In this document: positions 1 to 8,982 of the stretch, piece after piece | How the letters are laid out: every line of letters starts with the position of its first letter | Position numbering within the stretch: the first letter of the stretch is position 1 | Source: Streptomyces sp. NBC_01235 | Lineage (GTDB): Bacteria > Actinomycetota > Actinomycetes > Streptomycetales > Streptomycetaceae | NCBI RefSeq assembly: GCF_035989285.1 | Contig: NZ_CP108513.1 | Coordinates: forward strand, 186,001-250,000 | Direction: 5' to 3' | Length of the DNA: 64,000 nucleotides | Notes under the pieces: model-generated | The model's database searches: none | Seen by the model: only the letters and a program-made list of their open reading frames with translations | What the model was told of the DNA's origin: nothing | Position numbers and translations under genes: made by a program

Positions 1-254
1 CGGCCAACAGGCCCGCCGGGTCTTCACCGCCCCGATGCTCACCCGCACCTCCGCTCCCCCGGCTCGCGCCCTGGGTGCCCAGGAGGCCAGCGCCCACGAA
101 CCGGGCGTCGTCACCGAGGTGCCCCCGCCCGGCCCCGCCCGCCGATCCCCGGCACACCCGATTGCCCGAGCCCTGAGCCCTGTTGCCCGAGTTCTCAGCC
201 CGCTTGCCCGAGCCCTCGCCCCTCTTGCCCGGCCCTGACACGAAAGACAGTCCC

Positions 255-526
255 ATGCCCGAAGTCGTCTTCAGCGTCGACCAGGCATGTCCATGCGCGA
301 CCACGCGACCAGAAGGTACCCGGCCACAACCGCTGGCAGCCCGACATCCCCCGCCGTCACCGTCAAGCCGGGCTCGGACTTCCGCATCGAGTGCCGGGAC
401 TGGACCGCCAACCAGGTCGGCAACCACGACTCCGCCCACGACGTCCGCGACGTCGCCTTCACCCACACGCACATGCTCAGCGGCCCGATCGCCGTGGAAG
501 GCGCCGAGCCCGGCGACCCCGTGTGG
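255..526 (+). pseudogene. formamidase/acetamidase (FmdA-type) 5' remnant
   Basis: Only the first ~90 codons of an FmdA-like formamidase survive. The start reads MPEVVFSVDQ at 255, then the reading passes through other frames: MSMRDHA from about 287, GHNRWQPDIP near 322 and VKPGSDFRIEC near 364, ending in the conserved stretch HMLSGPIAVEGAEPGD near 518. At least three frameshifts are therefore needed, and the rest of the ~400-residue enzyme is missing; the homology stops exactly where a strong hairpin begins. The family hydrolyses formamide to formate and ammonia. I recognise it by conserved order of motifs, not by a search. No functional product is expected. Confidence 0.75.
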
Positions 527-562
527 CCCCCTTTTCCGCCCACGGCAGGGCGGAAAAGGGGG
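527..562 (-). terminator. Hairpin terminator downstream of the GH43 gene
   Basis: Perfect 15-bp inverted repeat (527-541 and 548-562) with a 6-nt loop, starting CCCCCTTTTCCGCCC. It lies about 50 bases after the GH43 stop codon on the minus strand. It has no long T tract, as is common for actinomycete terminators. Confidence 0.75.
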
Positions 563-613
563 CGAACACACAGGTGCGGGCTCCGTGGGCCGCGACACGC
601 GGGTTCCAAGGGC

Positions 614-2104
614 TCAGGAGAGACTCCACTGCTGGCTCGTCGCGCCGGTGCCCGTCTCCTGGTCCACCGCCGCGCCCTGGGTGGTCGAGCCGCCCGCGAC
701 GCCGATGTTCAGGTCGCTGCCCACCCCGGCGAGCAGGTAGGTGCTGCCGCTGTAGCTGCCGACCAGGTCGAGGAACCACTGTTGGTTGGTCCCACCGTTA
801 CAGGTCCACTGGTCCAACTGCACGCCGGTGGCGGTCGACTGGTTCGGCACGTCCAGGCACAGGCCGCTCTTGACGCTCTTCAGCGTGTAGATGTTGTCCG
901 CCACCTTGGTGAGGGTCCACTGCTGGTTGGCGCCGCCGTTGGACGACCATTGGATGATCTTGGCGCCGCTCGATGTGGAGCCGCTCGCCACGTCCATCAG
1001 CATGGAGCTGTTGCCGTTGGTCAGCGTGTGGACCCCCGCGGAGGGCACCCCACTGTCGGCCGTCCAGGTGCCGGCGCCGGGATCGAGGGACCAGGTGGGG
1101 TACTGACCGACGTTCACCGTCGTCCCCCTGATGGTCATCGGCAGCCAGATCAGCTTCGACGAGCCGAGGTCGGAGGTGTTCCAGCGGTCGCCGGCGTAGA
1201 TGTAGGTGGTGCCGGCGGAGCCCTGCACGGTGATGACGTTCGCCGTCTGGCTTCCGTAGGTTTTGGTGCCGGGGGCGGCGAAGTTCCGGAACGACGACCA
1301 GGTGCCGCCCAGTGACGTGGCGGTGGCGTAGATGTTGTCGTTCAGACTCCAGCCCGTCAGGTGGGAGCCGAACACGTAGTAGCGGCCGCTGACCTTCACC
1401 ATGGCGGGCGCCTCGACGCTGCTGCTGCCACTGCCGCCCAGTACCGCCACCGCGCTGTCCACGGACAGGTAGTCGGCGGACAGCTTGTCGATGCGCAGGC
1501 CGTTGTTGCGGTCCTCGCTGAGCAGATAGCCGGTTCCGTCGGTGTCCTGGAACAGACCGAGGTCACGGCTCAGGTTGCCCAGCGGCCGGAAGCTTCCCCG
1601 GTAGGTGTAGGGGCCGCACGGAGTGCTGCTGGTCGCCACACCGACCTTGGCCTCGGAGTAGTTGGTGCTGTCGATGTGCATGTACATCACGTACGTGCTG
1701 GTCGAGGCGTTGTAGATGACCTTGGGCCGCTCCACGACGCGGCTGGGGCCCAGATCTCCGCTGCTCTGCCTGGTCAGGGCGGCCCCCTGGTACGTCCAGT
1801 TGGCGAGGTCGGTCGAGGCGTAGCACGTGATGTTCTGGAACGACGTGTCCGACGACGTCTCGCCGGTCTTGTCTTCCCCGAAGCCGTACCAGGTGCTCCC
1901 CACCTTGATGATGCCGAGGCCGTGCAGTTGCAGCGTGTTGCCGTTCTGGTCGGTCCGCGCGGCGCCCGTGGTGAACGACACCGTGGCCGCGTGCGCCTCG
2001 GTCGCCGGCAGCAGGAGCGCGGCAAGGCCCCCGAGCAGTGTCAGGAAGGCGGTGACGGCTCTGCGCCATCGGCCGACCGGCCGACGGGGAACTTCCTTGA
2101 GCAT
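614..2104 (-). CDS. Exported GH43 (subfamily 24-like) exo-beta-1,3-galactanase with C-terminal CBM13
   Basis: A 496-residue exported enzyme. Residues 1-39 form a signal peptide (RR, hydrophobic core, cleavage after EAHA). Residues ~45-345 are a five-bladed propeller of the GH43 type, with the early motif HGLGIIKVGSTWYGFGEDK typical of the galactan 1,3-beta-galactosidase branch. Residues ~355-496 are a ricin-type beta-trefoil (CBM13) with three QQW repeats. Known members cleave beta-1,3-galactan backbones of arabinogalactan proteins outside the cell. A GGAGAGGG ribosome site precedes the ATG. It is divergent from the GH97 gene, suggesting a shared sugar-responsive control region. The subfamily assignment is inferred from motifs; another GH43 activity is possible. 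Confidence 0.85.
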   Translation of the reverse strand: MLKEVPRRPVGRWRRAVTAFLTLLGGLAALLLPATEAHAATVSFTTGAARTDQNGNTLQLHGLGIIKVGSTWYGFGEDKTGETSSDTSFQNITCYASTDLANWTYQGAALTRQSSGDLGPSRVVERPKVIYNASTSTYVMYMHIDSTNYSEAKVGVATSSTPCGPYTYRGSFRPLGNLSRDLGLFQDTDGTGYLLSEDRNNGLRIDKLSADYLSVDSAVAVLGGSGSSSVEAPAMVKVSGRYYVFGSHLTGWSLNDNIYATATSLGGTWSSFRNFAAPGTKTYGSQTANVITVQGSAGTTYIYAGDRWNTSDLGSSKLIWLPMTIRGTTVNVGQYPTWSLDPGAGTWTADSGVPSAGVHTLTNGNSSMLMDVASGSTSSGAKIIQWSSNGGANQQWTLTKVADNIYTLKSVKSGLCLDVPNQSTATGVQLDQWTCNGGTNQQWFLDLVGSYSGSTYLLAGVGSDLNIGVAGGSTTQGAAVDQETGTGATSQQWSLS

Positions 2105-2247
2105 GCTCTTCCCTCTCCTTCGAGGTCCCGGTCGCGGGGCCCCGCATACGCCTGGTCCAGCCGGGATGAGTCCCTGTCACCCGGCGGAGATCAATGAGAG
2201 GGGCACGCCAGAGGTGCGGTCAAGGAGCGCGATCGATTTTGTTCATT

Positions 2248-2324
2248 CTTGACCGATCAAGTGTGGGCTGGTTTTAAGTGTGACGCCAAGACCCGTTGAC
2301 CTTCACACAGAAGGGCACTAGAAA
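2248..2324. promoter_or_regulatory. Divergent GH43/GH97 control region with promoter for GH97
   Basis: This 322-base gap (2105-2426) is AT-rich relative to its surroundings. On the plus strand TTGACC (2296-2301) and TAGAAA (2319-2324) are separated by 17 bases, a good sigma70-type promoter for GH97. A small inverted repeat CTTGA-N4-TCAAG sits at 2248-2261 on the GH43 side and is a candidate operator. On the minus strand its TTGATC could act as a -35, but I see only a weak -10. Confidence 0.5.
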
Positions 2325-2426
2325 CGTCGTCGGCAGTAAGGCTTTGTTACTTCCTGGTTGGATTTGTTGAGACTGGGTCGGGCACCTCCTGCCTCATTGC
2401 CGTATCGAGGGAGAGGTGCGCTGGTC

Positions 2427-4400
2427 GTGAACGCTCCAGGACGTCAGGAACCCTCCGACGCGCACAGGACCGGCCCCACCGGACCGGTGTCCCGTCGCGG
2501 GATACTCAAGGGAGCGGCCGTCACCGCGTCCGCCGCCGCGCTGGGCATCGTCGGCACGCGTCCGGCCGCCGCCGAGGCAACCGACGCCTCGGTCACCGCG
2601 ACCTCGCTCGACGGCACCACCACCATCACGATGTCGCTCATCGGAGGTGCGCTCCAGTGGTCGGCCAGACGCAACGGCACGACCGTGATCGACACCTCGG
2701 CCCTCGGTCTGCGGCTGAGCGACGGAAGCACCCTCGGCACCGGCGCCGTGCTGACGAACTATCAGCACTGGCACATCGACACCACCTGGAAGCCGGTGTA
2801 CGGGCGCAACGCGACGGTCTCCGACACCTACCAGGAGATGCGCTGGAACCTCCGGGACACCAGCACCTCCATCAACTTCGCCGTCCAGATCCGCGCCTAT
2901 GCGTCCGGCGTGGCGTTCCGCTACGTCCTGCTCGACCCGGGCACCGCCGCGATCGCCGACGAACTGACCACGTTCGTCTTCCCCGACAGCACGCTCGTCT
3001 ACAGCGCACGCGACGAGGACTCGTACAACCCGGTCGCCCCGGGTTCGATCCCGTCCACCGGGACCTCCTCCACGGACAACGGCCCTCTGACCGACCTGCC
3101 CCTGACCGCCACCGTCGCCGACCAGCTCATCGCCTGTGTCTGCGAGTCGTCCCGCCTCGACTACCCGCGGCTGATGCTCAGTTCCGTCCCCGGAGAGCCC
3201 AACACCCTCGCGGCCTACCTGATGCGGCACACGGCCCGCGGCTCCGACACGGTCCAGACGACCTCCACGGTCAGGACACCGTTCGCCACGCCGTGGCGCG
3301 CGGTCGTGATCGGCTCCACCCACGCCGAGCTGGTCGACAACGCCGAACTGGTGCTCAACCTGGCCCCGGCCTGCGCCCTCGCCGACACCTCGTGGATCAC
3401 ACCGGGCAAAGCCTTCCGCTGCAATCTGACCACCGCCGACGGACTGGCGGGCGTCGACTTCGCCGTCGCCCGTGGCCTGCAGTACATCGAGTACGACGCC
3501 GGGTGGTACGGGCCGGAGACCACCACGACCGACGCGACGCAGTCGATCTCCGCCATCGACATGCCGGCGGTCATCTCCCATGCGGCCGACCAGGGGATCG
3601 GCCTCATCCTCTACGTCAACCGCATCGCCCTGAGCGACCCGGACTCCCTGTTCGCCCTCTACAAGAGCTGGGGCGTCTCAGGTATCAAGCTGGGCTTCAT
3701 CAGCGACGGCACACAGGCGATGACGAACCGGATCACAGGCTGGGCCAGGACGGCGGCCCAGCACAATCTGCTGATCGACATGCACGACGACGTACGACCG
3801 TTCGGTTACGAGAGGACCTACCCCAACTGGGTCAGTCTGGAGGGGGTGCGGGGCAACGAGCACTTCCCGACCGCCACCCACAACGTCACACTGCCCTTCG
3901 CCCGCAACATCGGCGGGCCGATGGACTACACCATCTGCTACGGCCAGTCCCGCGACCACACGACCAACGCCCACCAGATGGCGATGGCGGCCGTGTACTA
4001 CCAACCCCTCAACTTCCTGTACTGGTACGACACGCCGTCGAAGTACTCCACCCCCTCCAAGTGGCCCGGGCTGCCCTGGTTCGACACCGTCCCCACCGTC
4101 TGGGACCAGAGCACGACGCTCACGGGTTCGATCGGCGAGTACATCGCCGTGGCCCGGCGCAGCGGCACCACCTGGTACCTCGGGGCGATGACCAACGAGA
4201 CCGCCCGGACCCTGTCGCTCCCGCTGTCCTTCCTCGGCAGCGGCACCCACACCGCGACGATCTACGCCGACGGAACCCCTGGAAGCAGCCCTTACCAGAC
4301 CCCCGTTGTCGTGAGCACGCAGACAGTTACCTCGGCGACCACACTGACCGTGACGATGACCGCCGCGGGCGGCCAGGCCGTCGTCCTCAAGCCGAACTGA
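2427..4400 (+). CDS. Exported GH97 glycoside hydrolase (alpha-glucosidase/alpha-galactosidase family)
   Basis: About 657 residues from the GTG at 2427, chosen because GAGGGAGAGG lies 10 bases upstream; the frame is open further upstream without a better site. A Tat signal (SRRGILKGA, then an Ala-rich core) shows export. The N-terminal beta-sandwich (~35-300), central TIM barrel (~310-560) and C-terminal beta domain (~570-657) follow the family plan. In the barrel, YIEYDAGWYGPE and LEGVRGNEH are family landmarks. The strand that carries the nucleophile Asp in retaining members reads GIKLGF here, with Gly, as in the inverting SusB-type branch. That favours an inverting alpha-glucosidase, but this is inference. 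It calls for calcium-assisted catalysis, as in known members. Confidence 0.85.
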   Translation: MNAPGRQEPSDAHRTGPTGPVSRRGILKGAAVTASAAALGIVGTRPAAAEATDASVTATSLDGTTTITMSLIGGALQWSARRNGTTVIDTSALGLRLSDGSTLGTGAVLTNYQHWHIDTTWKPVYGRNATVSDTYQEMRWNLRDTSTSINFAVQIRAYASGVAFRYVLLDPGTAAIADELTTFVFPDSTLVYSARDEDSYNPVAPGSIPSTGTSSTDNGPLTDLPLTATVADQLIACVCESSRLDYPRLMLSSVPGEPNTLAAYLMRHTARGSDTVQTTSTVRTPFATPWRAVVIGSTHAELVDNAELVLNLAPACALADTSWITPGKAFRCNLTTADGLAGVDFAVARGLQYIEYDAGWYGPETTTTDATQSISAIDMPAVISHAADQGIGLILYVNRIALSDPDSLFALYKSWGVSGIKLGFISDGTQAMTNRITGWARTAAQHNLLIDMHDDVRPFGYERTYPNWVSLEGVRGNEHFPTATHNVTLPFARNIGGPMDYTICYGQSRDHTTNAHQMAMAAVYYQPLNFLYWYDTPSKYSTPSKWPGLPWFDTVPTVWDQSTTLTGSIGEYIAVARRSGTTWYLGAMTNETARTLSLPLSFLGSGTHTATIYADGTPGSSPYQTPVVVSTQTVTSATTLTVTMTAAGGQAVVLKPN

Positions 4401-4724
4401 GCGAGCGGGCCGCACGCCTACCGCGCTCGACGGTGGGTTCGTCATGGAAGCGCCCGGACAGGAAGGGGTCGGCGCCGATGATGTCGCCCGTGGCGACGGT
4501 CAGCGAGGTGTCGGTGCCCGCCGGAGCCGGCCCAGCCGGGCCGCGAGGTGTTCCGCGCCGCCTACCGGCCTGTGGGCGACGGCTTCTGTGCCGTGGGGAA
4601 GGCGCGGGTGTACGAGATCCACGATCGGACGGCGGCAGCGTCCGTACCGCCGTTGCCGTCCAGGTCTCCGGCCACGCCAGGTCCTTGGCGCTGACGGCGG
4701 CGTCGCCGTTGACGTCCCGGGTGC

Positions 4725-5290
4725 GAGTGGCGAGGAGGCCCGGCGAGACGGACAGCAGACGGAACTTCGTGACGCTGCCGTTTGCAGCCGACGTTGTCGT
4801 CGGCAACGAGGACCAGGGAGCGGGAACCGTCAGGCAGACGCGGCCCCCAGGTGATGCCTTCGACGTTGTCGGCGTCGGTGCCGGAGGTGGTGAAGTCGTA
4901 CAGCAGCTTCTTCGGCATCGGCTTCTCGGTGTCGGCCAGTGCGTCCTCGCCGTTGACGTCCGTCGCGCCGACGGTGCTGGTCCAGTGGAGGCGAATGGCG
5001 AAGCCGACACCGGAGGCGAAGGACCGTTCGACGGTGAGGTAGTCGGTCTCGTTGATCGCGAGGATCTCGGAGACTCCCCGGTCCGCCGAGTACGTGCCGA
5101 CCCGGACCGGCAGGGGTGCGGTGGGCGCGTCGGAAATCGGGGCGACCTCGTGGGCGTGCTCGGCCTCCGGCTTCCCTGTCCGACGGTCCGTCTGCAGCAG
5201 CCGGGACCGGCTCTCGACCGTCATCCCGGCCGCGGGACCGTCCTGGACGAGGGCGTTCTCGGTGCCACGAAAATCGCCGCGAAAGGCACC
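4725..5290 (-). pseudogene. Phytase-like esterase domain (PF13449 type) remnant
   Basis: The minus strand from 5290 to about 4790 reads a recognisable C-terminal half of an 'esterase-like activity of phytase' protein: TENALVQDGP, then VGFAIRLHW, TDVNGEDALAD, and VEGITWGPRLPDGSRSLVLV. Just after LVADDN the homology shifts frame and continues as GSVTKFRLLSVSPGLL to about 4725. The N-terminal half of the ~400-residue protein is missing. No start codon or ribosome site fits. The 300 bases between the GH97 stop (4400) and this remnant hold nothing I recognise. Confidence 0.65.
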
Positions 5291-5352
5291 AGGTGATGGG
5301 CGTGACCCGGCAGACTGCGGCGGCGGTGACCGGGACCCCGGGGGCCAGGGGG

Positions 5353-5640
5353 CTACGAGTTCCGGCGGGTCGGGGGGATGATCAGGTCGTTGACGGTGAC
5401 GTCGGCGGGCTGGTGGAGGGCGTAGACGACGGCGTCGGCGACGGACTCGGGGATGACGGCGATGTCGTTGAGCTCCTGGGCGGCCTTGCGGCCGGCGAGG
5501 TGGGTGACCTTGGCGGGCCAGCCGGTGTCCGTGACGCCGGGGCCGATCGTGGACGCCTTGATGCCTTCGAGGACGCCGAGTTCCTTGCGCAGGGACTCGG
5601 TCATGGCCCGCACGACGAACTTGGTGGCGCACACCCGGCA
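5353..5640 (-). pseudogene. Short-chain dehydrogenase/reductase C-terminal remnant
   Basis: Ninety-odd codons match the last third of an SDR oxidoreductase: ATKFVVRAMTESLRKELG, IGPGVTDTGWP and ESVADAVVYAL. The fragment begins at the active-site region, where the catalytic Tyr of YxxxK is replaced (V-C-A-T-K). The Rossmann dinucleotide-binding half is absent. Upstream sequence leads directly into the cold-shock gene's terminator, so the gene was cut before its catalytic centre. It cannot be active. Confidence 0.75.
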
Positions 5641-5696
5641 GGTCCTCCGGTCCGCGGCACCTGGTGGCGGCTTGTCCTCATGTTGCTCCGGCGCGG

Positions 5697-5733
5697 ATCA
5701 GGTCCCAGAGCCCGAAGTGCTCTGGGACCTGAT
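5697..5733 (-). terminator. Terminator of the cold-shock gene
   Basis: Perfect 15-bp inverted repeat, 5697-5711 and 5719-5733 (ATCAGGTCCCAGAGC), 7-nt loop, about 12 bases after the cold-shock stop codon. Confidence 0.8.
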
Positions 5734-5744
5734 GGCGTGCGAGG

Positions 5745-5948
5745 TCAGGCGGGCGTGATGTTCTCCGCCTGCGGGCCCTTCTGGCCCTGGGTGATGTCGA
5801 AGGTGACCGCCTGGCCTTCCTGAAGCTCACGGAAGCCGGAGGCGTTGATGTTGGAGTAGTGCGCGAAGACGTCCGGTCCGCCGCCGTCCTGGGCGATGAA
5901 GCCGAAGCCCTTTTCGGCGTTGAACCACTTGACGGTTCCGCTGGCCAT
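5745..5948 (-). CDS. Cold-shock protein, CspA family
   Basis: A 67-residue single OB-fold protein covering the full family length. RNP1 reads KGFGFIAQ and RNP2 VFAHYS, so the nucleic-acid-binding face is intact; the N-terminus [10 protein letters not shown] is canonical. These proteins bind single-stranded RNA/DNA and act as RNA chaperones. The ATG at 5948 has GAGAGG about 9 bases upstream. A leader of roughly 190 bases with no other gene precedes it, as is common for csp mRNAs with structured 5' regions. It is monocistronic, with a strong terminator. Confidence 0.95.
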   Translation of the reverse strand: MASGTVKWFNAEKGFGFIAQDGGGPDVFAHYSNINASGFRELQEGQAVTFDITQGQKGPQAENITPA

Positions 5949-6206
5949 GCTGGTGCCTCTCGGTCGCTGTCGGGAGCCGCACCGCGCGGGTCCCGGAGGT
6001 GATCGCCCTGGTCCGGCACTGCACAGCAAGACGCCCGCGCCACGGCGCGGGCAGGTCATGCGAACCACGACATCTGACAGCGACGCTACACGGTGAAACC
6101 GGCGCCCACCAGGCAGCAACGGCCCGTGATCCGCCACCAATCTGTTCAGGCGCGCGAAACAGGTCCGAATGAGAAGGGTGCAGTTCCTCTCGAAGGTACG
6201 TCGTGA

Positions 6207-6345
6207 TCAGGCAGTGAGGTCGTAGTCCTGCTGGTCGGGTGCCGGACAGAGACGCACGTGCTCACCGGCGGCATGGAAGCGCCAGTAGGAGTTGAGATCG
6301 CCGTTGTCGATCGGCAGCCATATGACGCAGCCCTGCCTGTCTGCC
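6207..6345 (-). other. Possible C-terminal fragment of an unrecognised protein
   Basis: The minus strand reads VIWLPIDNGDLNSYWRFHAAGE followed by ~18 residues to a stop at 6207. The composition looks protein-like (acidic and aromatic residues, no Arg/Pro-rich shadow pattern), but upstream of about 6345 it becomes noise. I do not recognise it; it may be a remnant. Confidence 0.25.
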
Positions 6346-6790
6346 GACACGTTTGCATCAGCGACCAGCCGCCCCAGAAGGCACAGGAGCGTTCGGCCGG
6401 CTGCCTCCGCTGCCCGATACCGCGGGCGGGCAGGCTCACGCCCGGCCCGCCGACCGACGAGATCCGAGCGGGGGCCGTGCCGCCGCAAGGGGTGGGGCGT
6501 CTGCGAGGAGCTGTCCCACCGCCCGAGCGCCCGGCATGCGACAGGCACACCCCGAACACACCTCCGTCCGCTGCGGCGCCCGCGCCCCCAACGGGCCGAC
6601 ACACCACCGGGATCCACCGAGTCACCCGCTCGAAGAGAACCATCCGCTCTGTTTGTCCGTACTATCTCTTCAGCAGCGCTGTGCACATGAACCTATCGCC
6701 GCGCGCCCCGGCAGGCACCAGCCCGCCGGGAGGGCGCGCGGGGCAGGCCTGTCATCTGCTGCCTCACACCGAGGAAAGGTCGTGCGCTTG
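6346..6790. other. Gene-free stretch, 445 bases
   Basis: No reading frame here shows actinomycete codon bias or a family I know. The last 20 bases hold the ribosome site of the next gene. A promoter for that gene is expected here but no clear -35/-10 pair stands out. Confidence 0.4.
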
Positions 6791-7435
6791 ATGTCCGAGA
6801 ACGCCTCCGCCACCGAAATCACGTCGCAGTACACCGCTCAGGTGACCGCCGATCTGGATCGCAACGCCAAGGAGCAGGACCGCGTCCAGGCGGAAATCAC
6901 TTCCCTGACAGGCCAGTTGGCGGTCCTTCAGCGGGACCACGCCGTGCTGGTCAGCATCCAGCAGGCCATCGATGCGGCGCCGGCGCCCGACACGACGGCC
7001 AAGCCGTCCGACAGCGTCCCGGTGCCCGCTCCTCGCAAGAAGGCCGCCACGTCCGGCACGCGCAGGCAGACAAAGCCGAAGAAGCCCGCCTCCCAGACCA
7101 CCCGTCCGGCCGGAAAGCCCGCCGCCGACGAGCGCGCAGGCGAGACCGAAGCCGCGAACACCACGCGGCCGACGCTGGTCGACCTGGTCCGCCGACATCT
7201 CTCCGAGCAGAAGGAACCCCGCTCGGCAGCGGAGATCGCCACCAGCCTCGGCCAGGCTCACCCCGAACGCTCCATCAAAACCACCGTGGTACGCACCACC
7301 CTCGAAGGCCTCGTCGCCAAGACCCAGGCACAGCGCACCAAGCAAGGCACATCCGTCTTCTACACCGCCGCCGACGCACCGCAACCGACCGCAGCCGCAC
7401 ACGCCGAGGAGCAGCCCGCGCCAGTCGACGCATGA
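6791..7435 (+). CDS. Coiled-coil / winged-helix protein of unknown function
   Basis: A 214-residue protein. Residues ~1-60 are a charged coiled coil (QVTADLDRNAKEQDRVQAEI). Residues ~65-125 are a disordered Lys/Pro/Ala-rich linker resembling actinobacterial DNA-binding tails. Residues ~130-195 look like a winged helix: TLVDLVRRHLSEQ, SAAEIATSLGQAHPERSIK and TTVVRTTLEGLVAKTQAQRT, then FYTAAD. The plan suggests a dimeric DNA-binding or chromatin-type protein, but I do not know the family. ATG 6791 is preferred over an in-frame GTG at 6782 because GAGGAAAGG ends about 11 bases before the ATG but only 2 before the GTG. It stands alone. Confidence 0.8.
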   Translation: MSENASATEITSQYTAQVTADLDRNAKEQDRVQAEITSLTGQLAVLQRDHAVLVSIQQAIDAAPAPDTTAKPSDSVPVPAPRKKAATSGTRRQTKPKKPASQTTRPAGKPAADERAGETEAANTTRPTLVDLVRRHLSEQKEPRSAAEIATSLGQAHPERSIKTTVVRTTLEGLVAKTQAQRTKQGTSVFYTAADAPQPTAAAHAEEQPAPVDA

Positions 7436-7812
7436 TGTCCGCCCGAGCGAGGGCCTCGTCCTGTCTGCGGGCGAGGATCTGGCTGTAGTGCGCGCCGGGC
7501 GGGGTATGCGCAGCCCCTGCTCGGCCATCGGCCAGGTCCCCGAGACGACGTACTTCATGCCTCGCCGGCCCAGCCGTCGGGCCGTTCACGCCGACGCGGC
7601 TGCAACCCCCGGACGCCGTGCTGCGGGCTGCCCGACGCGGCGGTCGGCGGGGGCCGCGGCCGGAAGGGGGCCCGGGGTGTGGCCGCGCAGCGATGCCGAC
7701 GACAGCATAAGTGCGCAGGCGCGACGTGCTCACTGCCTCGGTGATCCCTGGCATATTCGTCGAATGTCCCCTGAACCGACCCGGCTTGGCGTCCCGTCTC
7801 GGGCTTTGCACC
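7436..7812. other. Gene-free stretch, 377 bases
   Basis: No convincing gene. A minus-strand frame with SQILARRQDEALARADIMRRLA near 7440-7500 has some protein character but lacks a start and any recognisable family. Confidence 0.3.
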
Positions 7813-8145
7813 ATGATGGGCGGGGGCGATGATGACGGGGTGGCTGTCAGCGAAGATCTGCTCTGGGACGCGGCGGACAAGAGTATGCGGATGGTTCCGC
7901 GGCTCCGGCGCATGACGGTGATGGCTGGCTGTCTCGGCTTGTTCGGCTTGGTGCTGTGGGTGGATTCCGACGTCAGGTGGGCGGCCCATGCGGCCTTGGT
8001 CTATGTCCTGGTGGAGATCGCGCACTGGGTGTGGGACCGGCGACGTTCGAGCATTGGCGCGGCCGTGCGATGCCGACAACTCCTCGCCATCGTCTCCGGG
8101 TGGCGCTCCCCTGTCCACGATTCTCATCCGGGCCCGACGCTGACC
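7813..8145 (+). CDS. Possible small membrane protein with a lost or displaced stop
   Basis: From the ATG at 7813 the frame reads a short acidic N-terminus, an amphipathic helix, then two hydrophobic segments (VMAGCLGLFGLVLWV and AAHAALVYVLVEIAHWVW). Protein-like codon use fades near 8100, yet the frame stays open to 8577 through the body of a convincing opposite-strand gene. I infer that the true gene ended near 8140 and has been damaged, or that only the first ~110 residues matter. The family is not recognised. Confidence 0.35.
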
Positions 8146-8682
8146 CTAGGGCTGGTCGGCGGCGTGTTCCCTCAGGAAGGCCCCTGCGTACGCTGCCGCC
8201 TCTTCCTTCGTCGCGTACGTGTCGTCGTCGTCGGGCGTGCCGTGTGTTCCGTCGGCGCCCTGGCCTGTCCATCTCCAGCCGCCGGACGAGGGCTCTTGCG
8301 TCAGTTCGGCCGATCCACCGAACAGTTCGAGTACGGCGCTCGTGTGCGCTGGGGTGGTTACCGGGCGGCTGATGGCATCAGGCCACTTCTTTCGGGCGCC
8401 TTGCCGGGTGATGCCCCAGACGGCGCCCAGTCGCTCGTAGCTCGCGCCGTAGGACCCGGCGGTCCCCGCTGCGATCGCCGTCAGCTGTTTGACCTCCGTG
8501 TCCACGACCTTCCATGCGGCAAGGACGGACAACGCCACGTCGACCGGGTCCGCCGCCCACATGCGGTCCCCCGGTAGCCCTGACGTACGGGAGCGCATGG
8601 ACGATGCGAGCGGGTTGAGGGCGTCGTAGAGGGCCTTGTCGAGCTCTGCCTGTTCTTCGGGGGTGATCTCCAGCGAGGACAT
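8146..8682 (-). CDS. Hypothetical protein with a helix-turn-helix-like core
   Basis: A 178-residue protein starting MSSLEITPEEQAELDKAL. Residues ~45-70 form a long helix (VDVALSVLAAWKVVDTEVK), and residues ~80-103 resemble a helix-turn-helix (SYERLGAVWGITRQGARKKW). The C-terminus (~120-178) contains GGWRWTG, an acidic run (PDDDD) and EEAAAYAGAFLREH. Proteins of this plan occur in Streptomyces as predicted small regulators, but I cannot name a function. It may follow the short frame ending at 8692, ten bases upstream, in one transcript. Confidence 0.75.
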   Translation of the reverse strand: MSSLEITPEEQAELDKALYDALNPLASSMRSRTSGLPGDRMWAADPVDVALSVLAAWKVVDTEVKQLTAIAAGTAGSYGASYERLGAVWGITRQGARKKWPDAISRPVTTPAHTSAVLELFGGSAELTQEPSSGGWRWTGQGADGTHGTPDDDDTYATKEEAAAYAGAFLREHAADQP

Positions 8683-8691
8683 GTGACAACT

Positions 8692-8928
8692 TTAGTTACC
8701 TCGACCGAGGGTTGTAAACAACAGTTTCCGGCCGTCGGTGTGAGCCATCCACAGAACGTCAAGGATGTGATGCTCTGCCGTTGACGAGCATGCGGATAAG
8801 GCGGCGAGAGCCTCGCGGACCGGCAGGGTGATGATGTCACCGCGATCGCGCGCGGGGCGCGGCCCCGGCCGGCGCCCTGCGGCGCCAAGTGGTGAGTCCT
8901 GCCAACAACGCAGGCCCGACGACCGCAC
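8692..8928 (-). CDS. Small ORF upstream of the hypothetical regulator
   Basis: A 78-codon frame whose C-terminal half (LPVREALAALS, then HILDVLWMAHTDGRKLLFTT) looks protein-like and ends 10 bases before the next gene. The N-terminal third is Arg/Pro-rich and doubtful, and no good ribosome site supports the ATG at 8928. It could be a truncated or wrongly started gene. Not recognised. Confidence 0.3.
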   Translation of the reverse strand: MRSSGLRCWQDSPLGAAGRRPGPRPARDRGDIITLPVREALAALSACSSTAEHHILDVLWMAHTDGRKLLFTTLGRGN

Positions 8929-8965
8929 GGCGAAGGCCCGGCCACGAGGCGTGCCGGGCCTTCGC
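8928..8965 (-). terminator. Terminator of the chitinase gene
   Basis: Perfect 14-bp inverted repeat 8928-8941 / 8952-8965 (GGCGAAGGCCCGGC), 10-nt loop, 18 bases after the chitinase stop. Confidence 0.75.
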
Positions 8966-8982
8966 CGCTGCGCTGTCCCGTG

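Noticed and set aside
2657..5296. An 879-codon plus-strand open frame over the GH97 gene
   Set aside because: It is rich in Arg, His and Pro with no domain, the usual shadow of a real gene in another frame.
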